In this document: piece by piece, positions 46,139-59,317 of the stretch | How positions within the stretch are numbered: the stretch's first letter is position 1 | How the letters are laid out: each line of letters opens with the position of its first letter | NCBI RefSeq assembly: GCF_003932735.1 | Contig: NZ_CP033611.1 | Coordinates: 710,156-774,155 of the forward strand | Origin: Rickettsiales endosymbiont of Stachyamoeba lipophora | GTDB taxonomy: Bacteria; Pseudomonadota; Alphaproteobacteria; Rickettsiales; 33-17 | DNA length: 64,000 nucleotides | Reading direction: 5' to 3' | Notes under the pieces: generated by a model | The model's database searches: none | What the model saw: only the letters and a program-made list of their open reading frames with translations | What the model was told of the DNA's origin: nothing | Program-made: the position numbers and the translations under genes

Positions 46139-47164
46139 ATGAATATAAATAAAATTAGATATATATTTGAAAATACAAATAACTCTCAAAAAGAAATACC
46201 AATATGGTTAATGAGACAAGCAGGTAGATACTTACCTGAATATCGCGCTGTTCGAGAAAATTTTAAAAATTTTATGGATTTCTGTTACAATCCAGAAAGC
46301 GCAGCTTTAGTTACATTACAACCAATAAAAAGATTTAATTTTGATGCTGCTATTATTTTTTCAGATATTTTAGTTATCCCTGATTCATTAGGACAGGAAG
46401 TTAACTTTATTGAAGCTAAAGGGCCGATCCTTCAAGAGTTTTCATCAGCTTTTATAGAAAATCCAACTAATCTAAACAAACTTAAATTTGTTTATGAAGC
46501 CATTGAACTTACTAGAAGTAAGCTTGATAAAACCAAAAGTTTAATAGGGTTTTCAGGGGCACCGTTTACCTTAGCCTGCTATATGACTAAGGCACATTCA
46601 AAAGACTTTGAATCAACTAAGCAGTTTTTATATGGAAATTTTGATTTATTTAAGAGCTTGATTGATAGATTAACCGTTGAAGTAAAGAGCCATCTAAGCA
46701 ACCAAATAGAAGCTGGTTGTGACATAATTAAAGTTTTTGATTCATGGTCTGGGTTATTGCATGGTGAGTTTTATGAGGAATTTGTAATTAAACCAAATAA
46801 GGAAATTATAAAATTTATTAAAGAAACCTATCCTAAAGTATATACGATTTGTTTTCCAAGAAACTCATCTTTAAACTATTCTAAATTTGCGCATAATGTT
46901 AAGCCACATTGTTTAGCTATTGATCAAAATATTGATAGAACATGGATTAATGAAAATATTAACCAAGAAATAGCTATTCAAGGTAATTTGGATCCATTAT
47001 TACTAACTACAACCTCACCTTTTTTAGAAACTGAAATAAACGATATTCTAACCAGCTTTAAAAAACGTAAATTTATTTTTAATCTAGGTCATGGTATTAC
47101 TCCTCAAGCCCGCATTGACCAAGTTGAAAAGATGATAAAATTAGTTAAAAGTCCTAAATCATGA
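46139..47164 (+). CDS. hemE: uroporphyrinogen decarboxylase
   Basis: Converts uroporphyrinogen III to coproporphyrinogen III in haem synthesis. The 341 residues contain the signature PIWLMRQAGRYLPEYRAVRE, FSDILVIPDSLG, GFSGAPFTLACYM, and C-terminal GHGITPQARIDQV. The first gene right of the putative origin. It overlaps hemH by 4 bases. Confidence 0.97.
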   Translation: MNINKIRYIFENTNNSQKEIPIWLMRQAGRYLPEYRAVRENFKNFMDFCYNPESAALVTLQPIKRFNFDAAIIFSDILVIPDSLGQEVNFIEAKGPILQEFSSAFIENPTNLNKLKFVYEAIELTRSKLDKTKSLIGFSGAPFTLACYMTKAHSKDFESTKQFLYGNFDLFKSLIDRLTVEVKSHLSNQIEAGCDIIKVFDSWSGLLHGEFYEEFVIKPNKEIIKFIKETYPKVYTICFPRNSSLNYSKFAHNVKPHCLAIDQNIDRTWINENINQEIAIQGNLDPLLLTTTSPFLETEINDILTSFKKRKFIFNLGHGITPQARIDQVEKMIKLVKSPKS

Positions 47165-48207
47165 ATAAAATTTCTGTAGTAATAATGAACTTAGGAGGCC
47201 CTGATAAAACAGAAAACGTTAAATCATTTTTGTTTAATCTGTTTAATGATCCTTTGATTTTAAGAGTACCAAAATTTTTGAGATTTATAATTGCTTGGTT
47301 TATTTCTAGAAAGCGCGAGCAAACAGCAATTGCAATTTATAAGCAAATAGGAGGCAAATCTCCTTTATTAGAGAATACTATTGCTCAAAAAAAACAACTT
47401 TTTAAAAGCTTGCAGGATGAATATCCTGATACCCAATTTCAGATAGAAATAATTATGCGTTACTGGCATCCTTTCTGTAAGGATGTAATGAAAAAAATAG
47501 AAGCATTTAACCCGGATAAAATTATATTATTACCCTTATATCCACAATTTTCAACTACTACTACCATGTCCTCAGTTAGAGAGTTTGAAAGTTATTTTAA
47601 AGGATCTAGCTCACAAGCTAAATTACAAGTAGCGTGCTGCTACCCTTTTGAAGAAAGCTTTATAAAAGCATATGCAGATCTCGTTAACAACTATATAAAA
47701 CAGGCTTTAAGTAAGTATAGCAAACAAGATATTAAAATTATATTCTCAGCTCATGGCCTACCAGAAAAAATAATAAAAAACGGAGATCCTTATCAGTGGC
47801 AAGTAGAGGAAAGCACAAAGCTAATAGTAAGTAGACTTGAAGAAAAAGATATAGAAACAATTAATTCTTATCAATCTAGAGTAGGCCCAGTAAGTTGGAT
47901 TAAGCCTTTTACCGATGAAGAAATAAAAAAGGCTGGCAAAGCTAAAAAAGCAATTATTTTAGTGCCTATTTCTTTTGTATCAGAGCATTCAGAGACTTTA
48001 GTAGAACTAGATATTGAATATAAAGATTTAGCTGTGGAATTTGGGGTGTTAGATTATTATAGGGTTCCTACTTTAGGTGTTAATGAGCATTTTATTAACT
48101 CGCTAAAAGATATCACAAAAAGCTTGATAGATAATCCGGCAATAAAATTTTACCCTTTTAAACGGATATGTGATAAAGAGTTTTGTGGTTGTATTAATTC
48201 AAATTAA
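47161..48207 (+). CDS. hemH: ferrochelatase
   Basis: Inserts ferrous iron into protoporphyrin IX, the last step of haem synthesis, at the inner membrane. The 348 residues show VVIMNLGGPDKTENVKSFLF, LPLYPQFSTTTTMSS, the active-site region FSAHGLPEKIIKNGDPYQ and VGPVSWIKPFTDEEIKKAGK, and SFVSEHSETLVELDIEY with the conserved glutamates. The start overlaps hemE. hemJ follows after 11 bases. Confidence 0.97.
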   Translation: MNKISVVIMNLGGPDKTENVKSFLFNLFNDPLILRVPKFLRFIIAWFISRKREQTAIAIYKQIGGKSPLLENTIAQKKQLFKSLQDEYPDTQFQIEIIMRYWHPFCKDVMKKIEAFNPDKIILLPLYPQFSTTTTMSSVREFESYFKGSSSQAKLQVACCYPFEESFIKAYADLVNNYIKQALSKYSKQDIKIIFSAHGLPEKIIKNGDPYQWQVEESTKLIVSRLEEKDIETINSYQSRVGPVSWIKPFTDEEIKKAGKAKKAIILVPISFVSEHSETLVELDIEYKDLAVEFGVLDYYRVPTLGVNEHFINSLKDITKSLIDNPAIKFYPFKRICDKEFCGCINSN

Positions 48208-48218
48208 AGCTGATAAAA

Positions 48219-48653
48219 ATGGAAAATTATTATTTATGGTTTAAAGCTCTTCATATTATTTCAATTGTTGCTTGGATGGCAGGGATGTTTTATTTACCTA
48301 GGCTATTTGTTTATCATACTGAGAACCAAAGTAATCATCAAATATGTAAAGTATTTGAAGTTATGGAGCGCAGATTGTTAAAAATAATTATAAATCCTGC
48401 AATGATTTTAACTTTTATATTTGGTTTAAGTTTAATGAAAATTGTAGGTTTTGAAAATTTAGGTAAATGGTTTCATGTTAAATTGTTGTTAATTTTAATT
48501 TTAACAGGATTTCATGGACTTTTAGCGAAATATCGAAAAGATTTATTAAATAAAACTTTTATAAAAAATGCTAAATTTTTTCGAATTATAAACGAAATAC
48601 CTACAATAATTGTAATCTTAATAATAATTTTGGCAGTAGTAAAACCATTCTAA
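48219..48653 (+). CDS. hemJ: protoporphyrinogen IX oxidase, HemJ type
   Basis: A small membrane protein (144 residues, 4 helices) that oxidises protoporphyrinogen IX, between the HemE and HemH steps. The N-terminus YYLWFKALHIISIVAWMAGM followed by FYLPRLFVYH is the HemJ hallmark with the conserved histidine, and FHVKLLLILILTGFHG carries a second. Placement directly after hemE-hemH confirms the pathway role. Confidence 0.95.
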   Translation: MENYYLWFKALHIISIVAWMAGMFYLPRLFVYHTENQSNHQICKVFEVMERRLLKIIINPAMILTFIFGLSLMKIVGFENLGKWFHVKLLLILILTGFHGLLAKYRKDLLNKTFIKNAKFFRIINEIPTIIVILIIILAVVKPF

Positions 48654-48803
48654 AAAACACTAGTATAAATTCAGAAATATTTTTTATTTAAAAAACGAAT
48701 GATGATTATAAATTTGACAATTAAGGAAATAGAATTAAAATCATAACAATTCCCGATGTAATCACAAATCTAACTAAATCAATTTCATAATAAGTACCTA
48801 ATA

Positions 48804-51156
<2,353 letters not shown>

Positions 51157-51173
51157 AGGTTAAGGTAGCTCTA

Positions 51174-52340
51174 ATGAATATTCATGAATATCAAGCCAAA
51201 CAAATTCTAAGAAAATATGACGTACCTGCATCTAAAGGGGTTGTATTAGTTAATATTAATGAATTTGATAGTAAAATAGGAGAGCTTAATACTAATTTGT
51301 ATGTAGTAAAAGCTCAAATCCATGCTGGCGGACGTGGTAAAGCAGGTGGCGTAAAGCTTGCTAAAACAAAAGAAGAAGCTAAAGAATTTGCTAGCAAGAT
51401 GTTTGGAATGACTTTAGTAACTCATCAAACAGGGCCTGAAGGACAAGTAGTACGTAAGGTATATATCGAAGAAGGTTCTGATATAGCTCACGAATTTTAT
51501 CTAAGTTTAGTATTAGATAGAGCTACTTCATCAGTAGTGGTAATGGCTTCACGAGAGGGCGGTGTAGATATTGAAGAGGTGGCAGAAAATAGTCCTGAAA
51601 AAATTATTAAATTTGCTATTGACCCTGCAACCCATCTGCAAGACTTCCATACAAGAAAGCTTGGATTTGGTTTGGAATTAGATAGTAACCAACAAAAGCA
51701 GATGGCCAAATTCTTAAGCAACCTTTATAAGGCTTTTATAGCCACAGATGCAAGCCAGATTGAGATTAATCCGCTTATTTTGAATACTAAAGGCGATCTT
51801 CTTGCCTTAGATGCCAAGTTCAATTTAGATGATAATGGTTTATTTAAACATGCCGCAATTGCTGAAATGAGAGATTTAGATGAAGAAGATCCATTAGAGC
51901 AACGTGCAGGTAACTTTGGTTTGAGTTATATTAAAATGGATGGTGATATTGGCTGTATGGTTAATGGTGCAGGTTTAGCAATGGCCACTATGGATATTAT
52001 TAAATTAAATGGTGGAGAGCCTGCAAACTTCTTGGATGTTGGTGGTGGCGCTAATAAAGAAAAAGTGTGTGAAGCATTTAAGATTATCCTGTCTGACTCT
52101 AAAGTAAAAGGTATTTTGGTTAATATCTTTGGTGGTATTATGAGATGTAATATTATTGCCGAGGGAATAATTGCTGCTGCTAAAGAGGTGGGGATATCTG
52201 TCCCGCTAGTGGTAAGGCTTGAAGGTACCAATGTAGACCAAGGAAAACAAATATTGGCAAGCTCAGGGTTAAATATCATTGCGGCCGATAATCTAGGTGA
52301 TGCTGCACAAAAAATTGTTAAAGCTGTATATAATAAATAA
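51174..52340 (+). CDS. sucC: succinyl-CoA synthetase (ADP-forming) beta subunit
   Basis: An ATP-grasp subunit that makes ATP from succinyl-CoA together with SucD. The 388 residues begin [19 protein letters not shown], contain [40 protein letters not shown] and [16 protein letters not shown]. It lies 17 bases after mdh and 12 before sucD. Confidence 0.97.
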   Translation: MNIHEYQAKQILRKYDVPASKGVVLVNINEFDSKIGELNTNLYVVKAQIHAGGRGKAGGVKLAKTKEEAKEFASKMFGMTLVTHQTGPEGQVVRKVYIEEGSDIAHEFYLSLVLDRATSSVVVMASREGGVDIEEVAENSPEKIIKFAIDPATHLQDFHTRKLGFGLELDSNQQKQMAKFLSNLYKAFIATDASQIEINPLILNTKGDLLALDAKFNLDDNGLFKHAAIAEMRDLDEEDPLEQRAGNFGLSYIKMDGDIGCMVNGAGLAMATMDIIKLNGGEPANFLDVGGGANKEKVCEAFKIILSDSKVKGILVNIFGGIMRCNIIAEGIIAAAKEVGISVPLVVRLEGTNVDQGKQILASSGLNIIAADNLGDAAQKIVKAVYNK

Positions 52341-52352
52341 AGGTAGTTAGAG

Positions 52353-53231
52353 ATGAGCGTATTAATTAATAAAAATACTAAAGTTATCTGCCAAGGTTTT
52401 ACAGGCTCCCAAGGTACCTTTCATTCGGAGCAAGCAATTGCATATGGTACCAAAATGGTTGGAGGAGTAACTCCTGGTAAAGGTGGACAGACTCATTTAG
52501 GGTTACCTGTATTTAATAGTGTAGAAGAAGCGGTTATAAGAACTAAAGCGGACGCTTCGGTAATTTATGTTCCGCCTGCATATGCTGCTGATTCAATTTT
52601 AGAAGCTATTGATGCTAAAGTTCCACTGGTAATCTGTATTACCGAAGGTATACCGGTGCTTGATATGATGAGAGTTAAAAAAGCTCTTCAAGGTTCTAAT
52701 ACTAGGCTGATAGGGCCAAACTGTCCGGGGGTTATTACTCCTGATGAATGCAAAATAGGTATTATGCCAGGTCATATCCATAAAAGAGGCAACATAGGAA
52801 TAGTTTCAAGATCTGGAACTTTAACTTATGAAGCGGTAGCACAAACCACAGCATTTGGACTTGGGCAGTCAACTTGTATTGGAATAGGTGGTGATCCAAT
52901 CAATGGCACCAACTTTGTTGATTGTTTAGAAATGTTTTTAGATGATCCAGAAACTGAAGCAGTTATCATGATTGGTGAAATAGGTGGTGATGCTGAGGTA
53001 AATGGTGCAGAATTTTTTAAGCAATCTAAAAGCAAAAAACCGGTAGTTGGCTTTATTGCAGGTCAAACTGCGCCAAAAGGCAAGAGAATGGGGCATGCTG
53101 GTGCTATTATTTCAGGTGGTAACGATAGCGCTGAATATAAGATAGAAGCAATGAGAAAAGCGGGTATTGTTGTAAGCGAATCACCTGCGGATATTGGTGC
53201 TACTATGGCTAAAATACTAGGAAAAATTTAA
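52353..53231 (+). CDS. sucD: succinyl-CoA synthetase alpha subunit
   Basis: The CoA-binding and phosphohistidine subunit. The 292 residues contain [49 protein letters not shown], and the phosphorylated histidine in [13 protein letters not shown]. In the TCA operon directly upstream of sucA. Confidence 0.97.
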   Translation: MSVLINKNTKVICQGFTGSQGTFHSEQAIAYGTKMVGGVTPGKGGQTHLGLPVFNSVEEAVIRTKADASVIYVPPAYAADSILEAIDAKVPLVICITEGIPVLDMMRVKKALQGSNTRLIGPNCPGVITPDECKIGIMPGHIHKRGNIGIVSRSGTLTYEAVAQTTAFGLGQSTCIGIGGDPINGTNFVDCLEMFLDDPETEAVIMIGEIGGDAEVNGAEFFKQSKSKKPVVGFIAGQTAPKGKRMGHAGAIISGGNDSAEYKIEAMRKAGIVVSESPADIGATMAKILGKI

Positions 53232-53254
53232 AATTATAAGATTTGGGCTGCGAA

Positions 53255-56107
53255 ATGTCTTTAAATGATAAAAATTCTTATCTTTTTGGTAGTAATGCTA
53301 TTTATATTGAAGAAATCTATCAAAAATACCTTACAAACCCTGCTTCTGTTGATCTTTCATGGCAAGAATTTTTTAATTCTCATCAAGATAAGTTAGAACA
53401 TGTAACTAAAAATGTTGAGGGTCCTTCTTGGCATAAAAGAGGTGTTACAGTTACTAAAATAACAGAAGATGTTGCGCCTGTAACCGCTCAGAGCAAAACA
53501 GTTTCAAATAGCGAAATTTTATATTTTAAAGCTATTTTGATGATTGAGGCTTTCAGAGCTAAAGGGCATTATTTAGCAGAGTTAGATCCTTTACAATTAG
53601 AAATTTTACCTAAAGCAGAAGATATCGGCTTAAATATTGAAAATTTTGGATTTAAAGAAAGCGATCTTAATCAAGAAATTGATATAAAAAACTTTATTCC
53701 TAATATTACTAAAGTAACGGTAAAGGACTTAGTTGTTTTTCTTAATTTAGTATATTGCTCATATGCAGGGATTGAAATAAGCCATTTGAGAAGCAAAGAA
53801 GAAAGAGATTGGTTTTACCATAAAATAGAAACAGAGGTTTTCTCAAAACATCTTACTAAGGAACTAAAGCAGCAAATAGCAAAATCTTTAATAGAGATAG
53901 AAGGATTTGAACAATTCCTACATGTTCGTTTTCAGGGGGCTAAGCGCTTTTCAGTAGAAGGTGGAGAAACCTCTGTAATGGCTGCAGAGCAGATAGTAGA
54001 AAAATCTGCAGAGCTAGGAATTAAAAGAGCTATATTTGGCATGGCGCATCGAGGTAGACTTAATATGCTTACAAAGGTATTAGGTAAGCCTTATGTGGCA
54101 ATGCTTTCAGAATTTCAGGGTAATTTACCATTCCCTGAAGAAATGGATTTTTTAGGGGATGTTAAATATCATTTAGGTTATTCATCGATTAAAAAAACTA
54201 CTTCTGGTAATGAAATTTCAGTCTCAATGGTACCTAACCCATCTCATTTAGAAGCTGTCAATCCGGTAGTTGCAGGAAAAGTAAAGTCTGAACAAGATTT
54301 ATTAGTTGCCCAAGAAGGAAAGGATAAACATCAAGCTAGAAAAGAGATATTACCTATTTTATTACATGGTGATGCAGCTTTTTGCGGTCAGGGAATAGTA
54401 GCTGAAAGCTTGATTATTAATGAAGTAGAAGGTTATAACGTTGGTGGTATAATTCATATTATTACTAATAACCAAGTTGGCTTTACTGCTAATCCGAAAG
54501 ATGGAAGAAGTTCTAGGTATCCGTCTGAATTTGCTAAAATAACAGCAGTTCCTATAATTCATGTTAATGGTCAGCATCCAGAACTTGTGGCAAAGCTTGC
54601 AAGATTGATGGTGGAATATCGTCAGACTTTTAACAAAGATGTTGTAATGAACTTAGTTTGTTTTAGACTTTATGGTCATAATGAAAATGATGAGCCGTTC
54701 TTTACTCAACCATTAATGTATGAAAAAATAAGCAAGAAACAAGGAATTGTAGATTCCTATACTAGCAAGCTTATTAATGAAAATATTATAAATCAAACCT
54801 TTATTGAAGAAGCTAAAACCAGTTTTAGAAATTATCTTGAGAAAGAGTTTGAGGTTTCTAAAGATTACAAACCAGCCAAAGCTGACTGGTTATCAGGAAA
54901 ATGGTCTAAATGTAAGCAATCTACTAGTAAAACTATAAAAGTTCAGCCTCTTACCGGGGTTAAAGAAGATATATTAAAAGCTATAGGGAAAGGCATTGTT
55001 AATGTGCCAGAGAGCTTTAATATAAATTCAAAAATAGCAAGGCAGCTTAATCAAAAACAACAGATGTTTGAAACAGGTGAAGGGATTGATTGGGCAACAG
55101 GTGAAGCGCTTGCTTTTAGTTCTTTATTGCTAGAAAATTATACTGTTAGATTAAGTGGACAAGATTGCGGAAGAGGGACCTTCTCTCATCGTCATTCCGT
55201 GTGGCATGATCAAGTTAATGCAAATAAATATATGCCTTTCAACAAACTATCAAGCTCCCAAGGAGAGTATCAGGTGTATGATAGTCCTTTATCCGAATTT
55301 GCGGTAATGGGCTTTGAGTATGGTTATGCTTTAGCGCACCCTGATAGTTTGGTATTGTGGGAAGGCCAGTTTGGTGATTTTGTTAATGGCGCTCAAGTAA
55401 TGATAGATCAATATATTGCTTCTGCTGAAACCAAATGGTTTAGACAAAATGGGCTTGTGCTATTGCTTCCTCATGGTTATGAAGGCCAAGGACCCGAGCA
55501 TACTTCCGCCAGATTAGAGAGATTTTTACAACTTTGTGCTGAAGATAATATGGCCGTTTGTTATCCAACTACGCCGGCGTCATACTTTCATTTATTAAGA
55601 AGGCAGCTCAAAAGAGAATTTAGAAAGCCTCTAATTATAATGAGTCCAAAGTCGTTATTAAGGCATAAATATGCGGTCTCTAGTCTAAAAGATTTTAGTG
55701 AAGGTGCTAAATTTAAACCGGTATTAGAAGAGCAAGATAACCTAGAACCAAGCCAGGTTAAGAAAGTAGTTCTTTGCAGTGGGAAAATATATTACGACCT
55801 GTACGAGGAAAGGCTTAAATTAGAGAAAAAAGATGTAGCTTTAATTAGATTAGAGCAGCTATATCCTTTACCTGAGCAAGAAATTAAAGAGCAACTTGAT
55901 AAATATAAAAATGCTGAAGTAATTTGGTGTCAAGAAGAGCCAAAGAATATGGGAGCATATCAATATATATTCGGTAATCTTATTGATATATTTAATTTAA
56001 AAGTTAAATATATCGGAAGGAAGGTTGCTGCTTCTCCTGCGACAGGATACACCAGAATTCATAATAAAGAGCAAGCTGCAATTTTAAAACAAGTTTTTGA
56101 AAACTAG
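53255..56107 (+). CDS. sucA: 2-oxoglutarate dehydrogenase E1 component
   Basis: The thiamine-diphosphate-dependent decarboxylase of the 2-oxoglutarate dehydrogenase complex. I use the ATG at 53255 (MSLNDKNSYLFGSNAIYIEE, 950 residues); an in-frame TTG 12 bases upstream lacks support. Seen are the N-terminal E2-binding segment, GMAHRGRLNMLTKVLGKPY, the ThDP motif GDAAFCGQGIVAE to NNQVGFT, and LPHGYEGQGPEHTSARLERF. Its need for ThDP links it to the thiamine-regulated transporter at 17.9 kb. Confidence 0.97.
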   Translation: MSLNDKNSYLFGSNAIYIEEIYQKYLTNPASVDLSWQEFFNSHQDKLEHVTKNVEGPSWHKRGVTVTKITEDVAPVTAQSKTVSNSEILYFKAILMIEAFRAKGHYLAELDPLQLEILPKAEDIGLNIENFGFKESDLNQEIDIKNFIPNITKVTVKDLVVFLNLVYCSYAGIEISHLRSKEERDWFYHKIETEVFSKHLTKELKQQIAKSLIEIEGFEQFLHVRFQGAKRFSVEGGETSVMAAEQIVEKSAELGIKRAIFGMAHRGRLNMLTKVLGKPYVAMLSEFQGNLPFPEEMDFLGDVKYHLGYSSIKKTTSGNEISVSMVPNPSHLEAVNPVVAGKVKSEQDLLVAQEGKDKHQARKEILPILLHGDAAFCGQGIVAESLIINEVEGYNVGGIIHIITNNQVGFTANPKDGRSSRYPSEFAKITAVPIIHVNGQHPELVAKLARLMVEYRQTFNKDVVMNLVCFRLYGHNENDEPFFTQPLMYEKISKKQGIVDSYTSKLINENIINQTFIEEAKTSFRNYLEKEFEVSKDYKPAKADWLSGKWSKCKQSTSKTIKVQPLTGVKEDILKAIGKGIVNVPESFNINSKIARQLNQKQQMFETGEGIDWATGEALAFSSLLLENYTVRLSGQDCGRGTFSHRHSVWHDQVNANKYMPFNKLSSSQGEYQVYDSPLSEFAVMGFEYGYALAHPDSLVLWEGQFGDFVNGAQVMIDQYIASAETKWFRQNGLVLLLPHGYEGQGPEHTSARLERFLQLCAEDNMAVCYPTTPASYFHLLRRQLKREFRKPLIIMSPKSLLRHKYAVSSLKDFSEGAKFKPVLEEQDNLEPSQVKKVVLCSGKIYYDLYEERLKLEKKDVALIRLEQLYPLPEQEIKEQLDKYKNAEVIWCQEEPKNMGAYQYIFGNLIDIFNLKVKYIGRKVAASPATGYTRIHNKEQAAILKQVFEN

Positions 56108-56116
56108 GAGATTTAA

Positions 56117-57289
56117 ATGTCTGTTGAGATTAAAGTTCCATCACTTGGTGAATCAGTAACTGAGGCAACTGTTGGAAAATGGTTAGTGAAAGAAGGAGAT
56201 GCGGTTAAGCAGGATCAGAATTTAGTTGAGCTTGAAACCGATAAAGTAACTATGGAAGTTACCTCTCCTGCGGCTGGGCTTATTGAAAAAATAAGCATTC
56301 AAGCTGGTGCTACTGTAGAAATCGGTGCTATTTTAGGATTGTTAAAAGCAGGTGATTTCAAAGCTACTGCCAATGAGCAAAATAAAGTAGAAAGCCCTGA
56401 ACCAAAAGCTCAGGAAAAATCACAAGAAAGCAAAATTTTATCTCCAGCCGCTCAAAAGTTAGCTATTGAAAATAATATTGCTTCTCAAAATATTTCAGGC
56501 ACTGGAAGAGATGGTAGAGTTACAAAAGGTGATATATTAGATGCTGTTAACAAGCCGAGTACTATTATGTCCCCTGCTGTTTCTGCAGATAAACCGGTAG
56601 AAATTGTGCCGATGACTAGATTGCGGAAAAAGATAGCAGAGCGTCTTAAGGAATCTCAAAGTACCGCAGCTATGCTTACTACCTTTAATGAAGTAGATAT
56701 GTTTGAGGTAATGGAACTAAGAAAGAAACATAAAGACGCTTTTGAAAAGAAATTTGGCGTTAAAATGGGTTTCATGTCTTTTTTTGTAAAAGCAGCAGTA
56801 GCCGCGCTTAAAGAGTTGCCAGCTGTTAATGCCGAAATTAGTGGTGAGAATATTATTTATAAAAATTACTATGATATAGGCGTTGCTGTAGGTACAGAGC
56901 AAGGGCTGGTGGTTCCTGTAGTTAAAAATGCAGATAAGCTATCTTTTGCTGGTATTGAAAGTGAAATAATGAACCTAGCTAAAAAAGCAAGAGATGGAAA
57001 ACTTTCCATGAGTGATTTATCAGGCGGAACATTTTCTATTACTAATGGTGGAATCTATGGTTCTTTGATGTCTACTCCTATCATTAATCCTCCACAAGCG
57101 GGCATTTTAGGAATGCATAAAATTGAAGAAAGGCCAAAAGCTTTAAAAGGACAAGTAGTCATTAGACCAATGATGTATATAGCTTTAACTTATGATCACA
57201 GGTTGATTGATGGTAAAGAGGCAGTAACTTTTTTAGTTAAAATAAAAGAAAGTATAGAAAATCCAGAAAAATTATTATTAGATTTATAG
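56117..57289 (+). CDS. sucB: dihydrolipoamide succinyltransferase (2-oxoglutarate dehydrogenase E2)
   Basis: The core of the 2-oxoglutarate dehydrogenase complex. The 390 residues comprise one lipoyl domain ([20 protein letters not shown], lipoyl-lysine in [10 protein letters not shown]), a short linker, a peripheral-subunit-binding domain ([20 protein letters not shown]) and the catalytic domain ending with the [11 protein letters not shown] active-site histidine. Nine bases after sucA. Confidence 0.97.
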   Translation: MSVEIKVPSLGESVTEATVGKWLVKEGDAVKQDQNLVELETDKVTMEVTSPAAGLIEKISIQAGATVEIGAILGLLKAGDFKATANEQNKVESPEPKAQEKSQESKILSPAAQKLAIENNIASQNISGTGRDGRVTKGDILDAVNKPSTIMSPAVSADKPVEIVPMTRLRKKIAERLKESQSTAAMLTTFNEVDMFEVMELRKKHKDAFEKKFGVKMGFMSFFVKAAVAALKELPAVNAEISGENIIYKNYYDIGVAVGTEQGLVVPVVKNADKLSFAGIESEIMNLAKKARDGKLSMSDLSGGTFSITNGGIYGSLMSTPIINPPQAGILGMHKIEERPKALKGQVVIRPMMYIALTYDHRLIDGKEAVTFLVKIKESIENPEKLLLDL

Positions 57290-57297
57290 GTTAAAAT

Positions 57298-58704
57298 ATG
57301 GCAGATAAATTTGATTTAGTAGTTATCGGGGGCGGTCCTGCAGGTTATGTGGGTTCGATTAGAGCTGCCCAGCTGGGAATGAAGGTTGCTTGTGTAGAAT
57401 ACAGAAAGACTTTAGGTGGTACCTGTTTAAATGTAGGATGCATTCCATCAAAAGCTTTATTGTACTCTTCAGAATTATATGAAGAAGCTAAACACAACTT
57501 TGCAGGCTATGGAATTGAAGTAGATAATGTTAAGCTTAATCTTGCTCAAATGCTTGCCAAAAAAAGTGAAGTAGTCAAAACCCTTACCAAAGGGATTGAA
57601 GGGCTGTTTAAAAAAAATAAAATCACACATTATAACGGATTTGCTACCCTTAAGGACAATAATACCATAGAAATTAAAAAAGCAGATGGTTCAGTAGAAG
57701 AAATTAAAGCTGAAAAAGTTTTAATTGCTACTGGTTCAGAATCGGCCAATCTTCCAGGTATTGAAATTGATGAGAAGAATATAATATCTTCTACTGGAGC
57801 TCTAGAACTGAGCAAGGTTCCAGAAGAAATGATAGTAATTGGCGGAGGATATATAGGTCTTGAAATGGGATCTATCTGGCGTCGCTTGGGAAGCAAGGTA
57901 ACGGTTATAGAGTTTTTAGACCGAATTGTTCCAGCAATGGATTTAGAGGTAGGAAAAGAATTTAAGAAGATTTTAGAAAAGCAAGGAATAGAATTCAAGT
58001 TAGAAACTAAAGTCCTCAGTGCTGCTACTAAAAATAATAAAGTTGCGTTGGAAATTGAGTCGGTAAAAAATGGTGAACAAACAAAGCTTATAGCTGATGT
58101 GGTTTTAGTTTCAATTGGTAGAAAACCATTTACTAAGAATTTAGGGTTAGAAAATCTTGGAATTATCACTGATAAAATGGGCAGAATTGAAACCAATGAA
58201 CATTTCCAAACATCTATTCAAAATATTTATGCAGTTGGAGATGTTATAAAGGGGCCAATGCTCGCACACAAAGCTGAGGAAGAAGCCATAGCTGCGGTTG
58301 AAATCATGGCTGGTCAAGCAGGACATGTAAATTACGATTGTATACCAGGAGTAGTATATACTCATCCAGAAGTAGCCTCAGTTGGAAAAACAGAGGAAGA
58401 GCTTCAATCTTTAAATATAGAGTATAATAAAGGAAAATTTCCTTTTATGGCAAATTCTAGAGCTAAAGCTGTTGGCCAAGAAGAAGGATTTGTAAAGATC
58501 CTAGCTTGTAAAAAAACAGATGAGGTCTTAGGTGTACATATAATAGGACCAGATGCTGGAACTTTAATCCATGAAGCTGTTATATTAATGGAATTTAGAG
58601 GCGCAAGTGAAGATTTGGCTCGTATCTGTCATGCTCATCCAACTCTTAATGAAGCAATAAAAGAAGCGGCCCTATCAGTTCTGGGCAGAAAAATCAATAT
58701 GTAA
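57298..58704 (+). CDS. lpd: dihydrolipoamide dehydrogenase (E3)
   Basis: An FAD flavoprotein that reoxidises dihydrolipoamide. The 468 residues show FAD-binding VVIGGGPAGYVGSIRAAQLG, the redox pair in GGTCLNVGCIPSKALL, NAD-binding VIGGGYIGLEMGSIWRRLG, and the C-terminal HAHPTLNEAIKEAAL with the active-site His-Glu. Last enzyme gene of the TCA cluster. Confidence 0.97.
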   Translation: MADKFDLVVIGGGPAGYVGSIRAAQLGMKVACVEYRKTLGGTCLNVGCIPSKALLYSSELYEEAKHNFAGYGIEVDNVKLNLAQMLAKKSEVVKTLTKGIEGLFKKNKITHYNGFATLKDNNTIEIKKADGSVEEIKAEKVLIATGSESANLPGIEIDEKNIISSTGALELSKVPEEMIVIGGGYIGLEMGSIWRRLGSKVTVIEFLDRIVPAMDLEVGKEFKKILEKQGIEFKLETKVLSAATKNNKVALEIESVKNGEQTKLIADVVLVSIGRKPFTKNLGLENLGIITDKMGRIETNEHFQTSIQNIYAVGDVIKGPMLAHKAEEEAIAAVEIMAGQAGHVNYDCIPGVVYTHPEVASVGKTEEELQSLNIEYNKGKFPFMANSRAKAVGQEEGFVKILACKKTDEVLGVHIIGPDAGTLIHEAVILMEFRGASEDLARICHAHPTLNEAIKEAALSVLGRKINM

Positions 58705-58709
58705 AGCTA

Positions 58710-58973
58710 ATGAGCTATTTTGATCCAAATAAAATAGAAATTATTATAAAAGCTATAAAAGAGGCTGATCGAGGCCTCTTTTTTATTGCTGATTACGAAA
58801 AACAGGCCATTAATGTTATTAAGCTTTTAGAAAAAAGCGGTTATAGAATATTGCCAGTGCAACCTACTAAGGATATGATCAAAATAGGCGTCAATACTAT
58901 TAAACTAGGTACAAATGATCCTGAGAATTTGGTAAAAGAAATTTTTAGCTCCATGCTCAAGGAAGTAAAGTAG
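58710..58973 (+). CDS. small conserved-looking 87-residue protein downstream of lpd
   Basis: Not recognised. A compact alpha/beta-like soluble protein (IEIIIKAIKEADRGLFFIAD, NVIKLLEKSGYRILPVQPTK) without signal or membrane segments. The start is 6 bases after the lpd stop. The first 80 bases contain a perfect terminator-like hairpin with a T6 tail, so expression may depend on readthrough or coupled translation. Confidence 0.55.
   Translation: MSYFDPNKIEIIIKAIKEADRGLFFIADYEKQAINVIKLLEKSGYRILPVQPTKDMIKIGVNTIKLGTNDPENLVKEIFSSMLKEVK
58758..58784 (+). terminator. intrinsic terminator-like hairpin inside the 87-residue ORF
   Basis: AAAGAGGC (58758-58765) pairs with GCCTCTTT (58774-58781) over an 8-base loop, and the descending arm runs on into a six-T tract ending at 58784. 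It lies 54 bases after the lpd stop and fits a terminator for the mdh-sucCDAB-lpd operon, although it is inside the next reading frame. Confidence 0.75.
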
Positions 58974-59317
58974 CCTGCTTTTCCTGTAAGGCGGTGCGCC
59001 AGTATGTAAGTGGCGTGTTTAGCCTTGAGTAATAGCTGGTAGATATCAAGTATAGTTAACCAAATTGCCAAAACGTCTTTTGTAGCTATGTTTGGCTATT
59101 TAAATAGATTATACAAAAATTTTATTAATGTTTGTAAATAATAGATTTTATAATTAAGCCAATAATGCTTGATATTTTTAAACAAAGCTTGTTAAGTATT
59201 TAAGGCTAAAAGTGCTTTAAATACTTTTTGTAAAAATTATAAATACAATATTGTTTAGTAAAAAATACAATCATATGTTATTAGATATAAAAAATTATCT
59301 CTGAGGTTATTTGTAAT
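58974..59317. other. 344-base intergenic region
   Basis: A slightly GC-richer block near 58976-59030 contains CGCCA/TGGCG, which can form a short stem. The rest is very AT-rich. I see no RNA gene or ORF with a plausible start. It probably carries the promoter for the small membrane protein that follows. Confidence 0.4.

Noticed and set aside
57630-58196. Minus-strand open frame of 188 codons
   Set aside because: Antisense to lpd; Ser/Ile-rich translation typical of a shadow frame, no similarity to any family.
58976-59040. Possible small structured RNA after the 87-residue gene
   Set aside because: Only a 5-bp stem (CGCCA/TGGCG) with a 9-base loop and no T tract; not enough to call.
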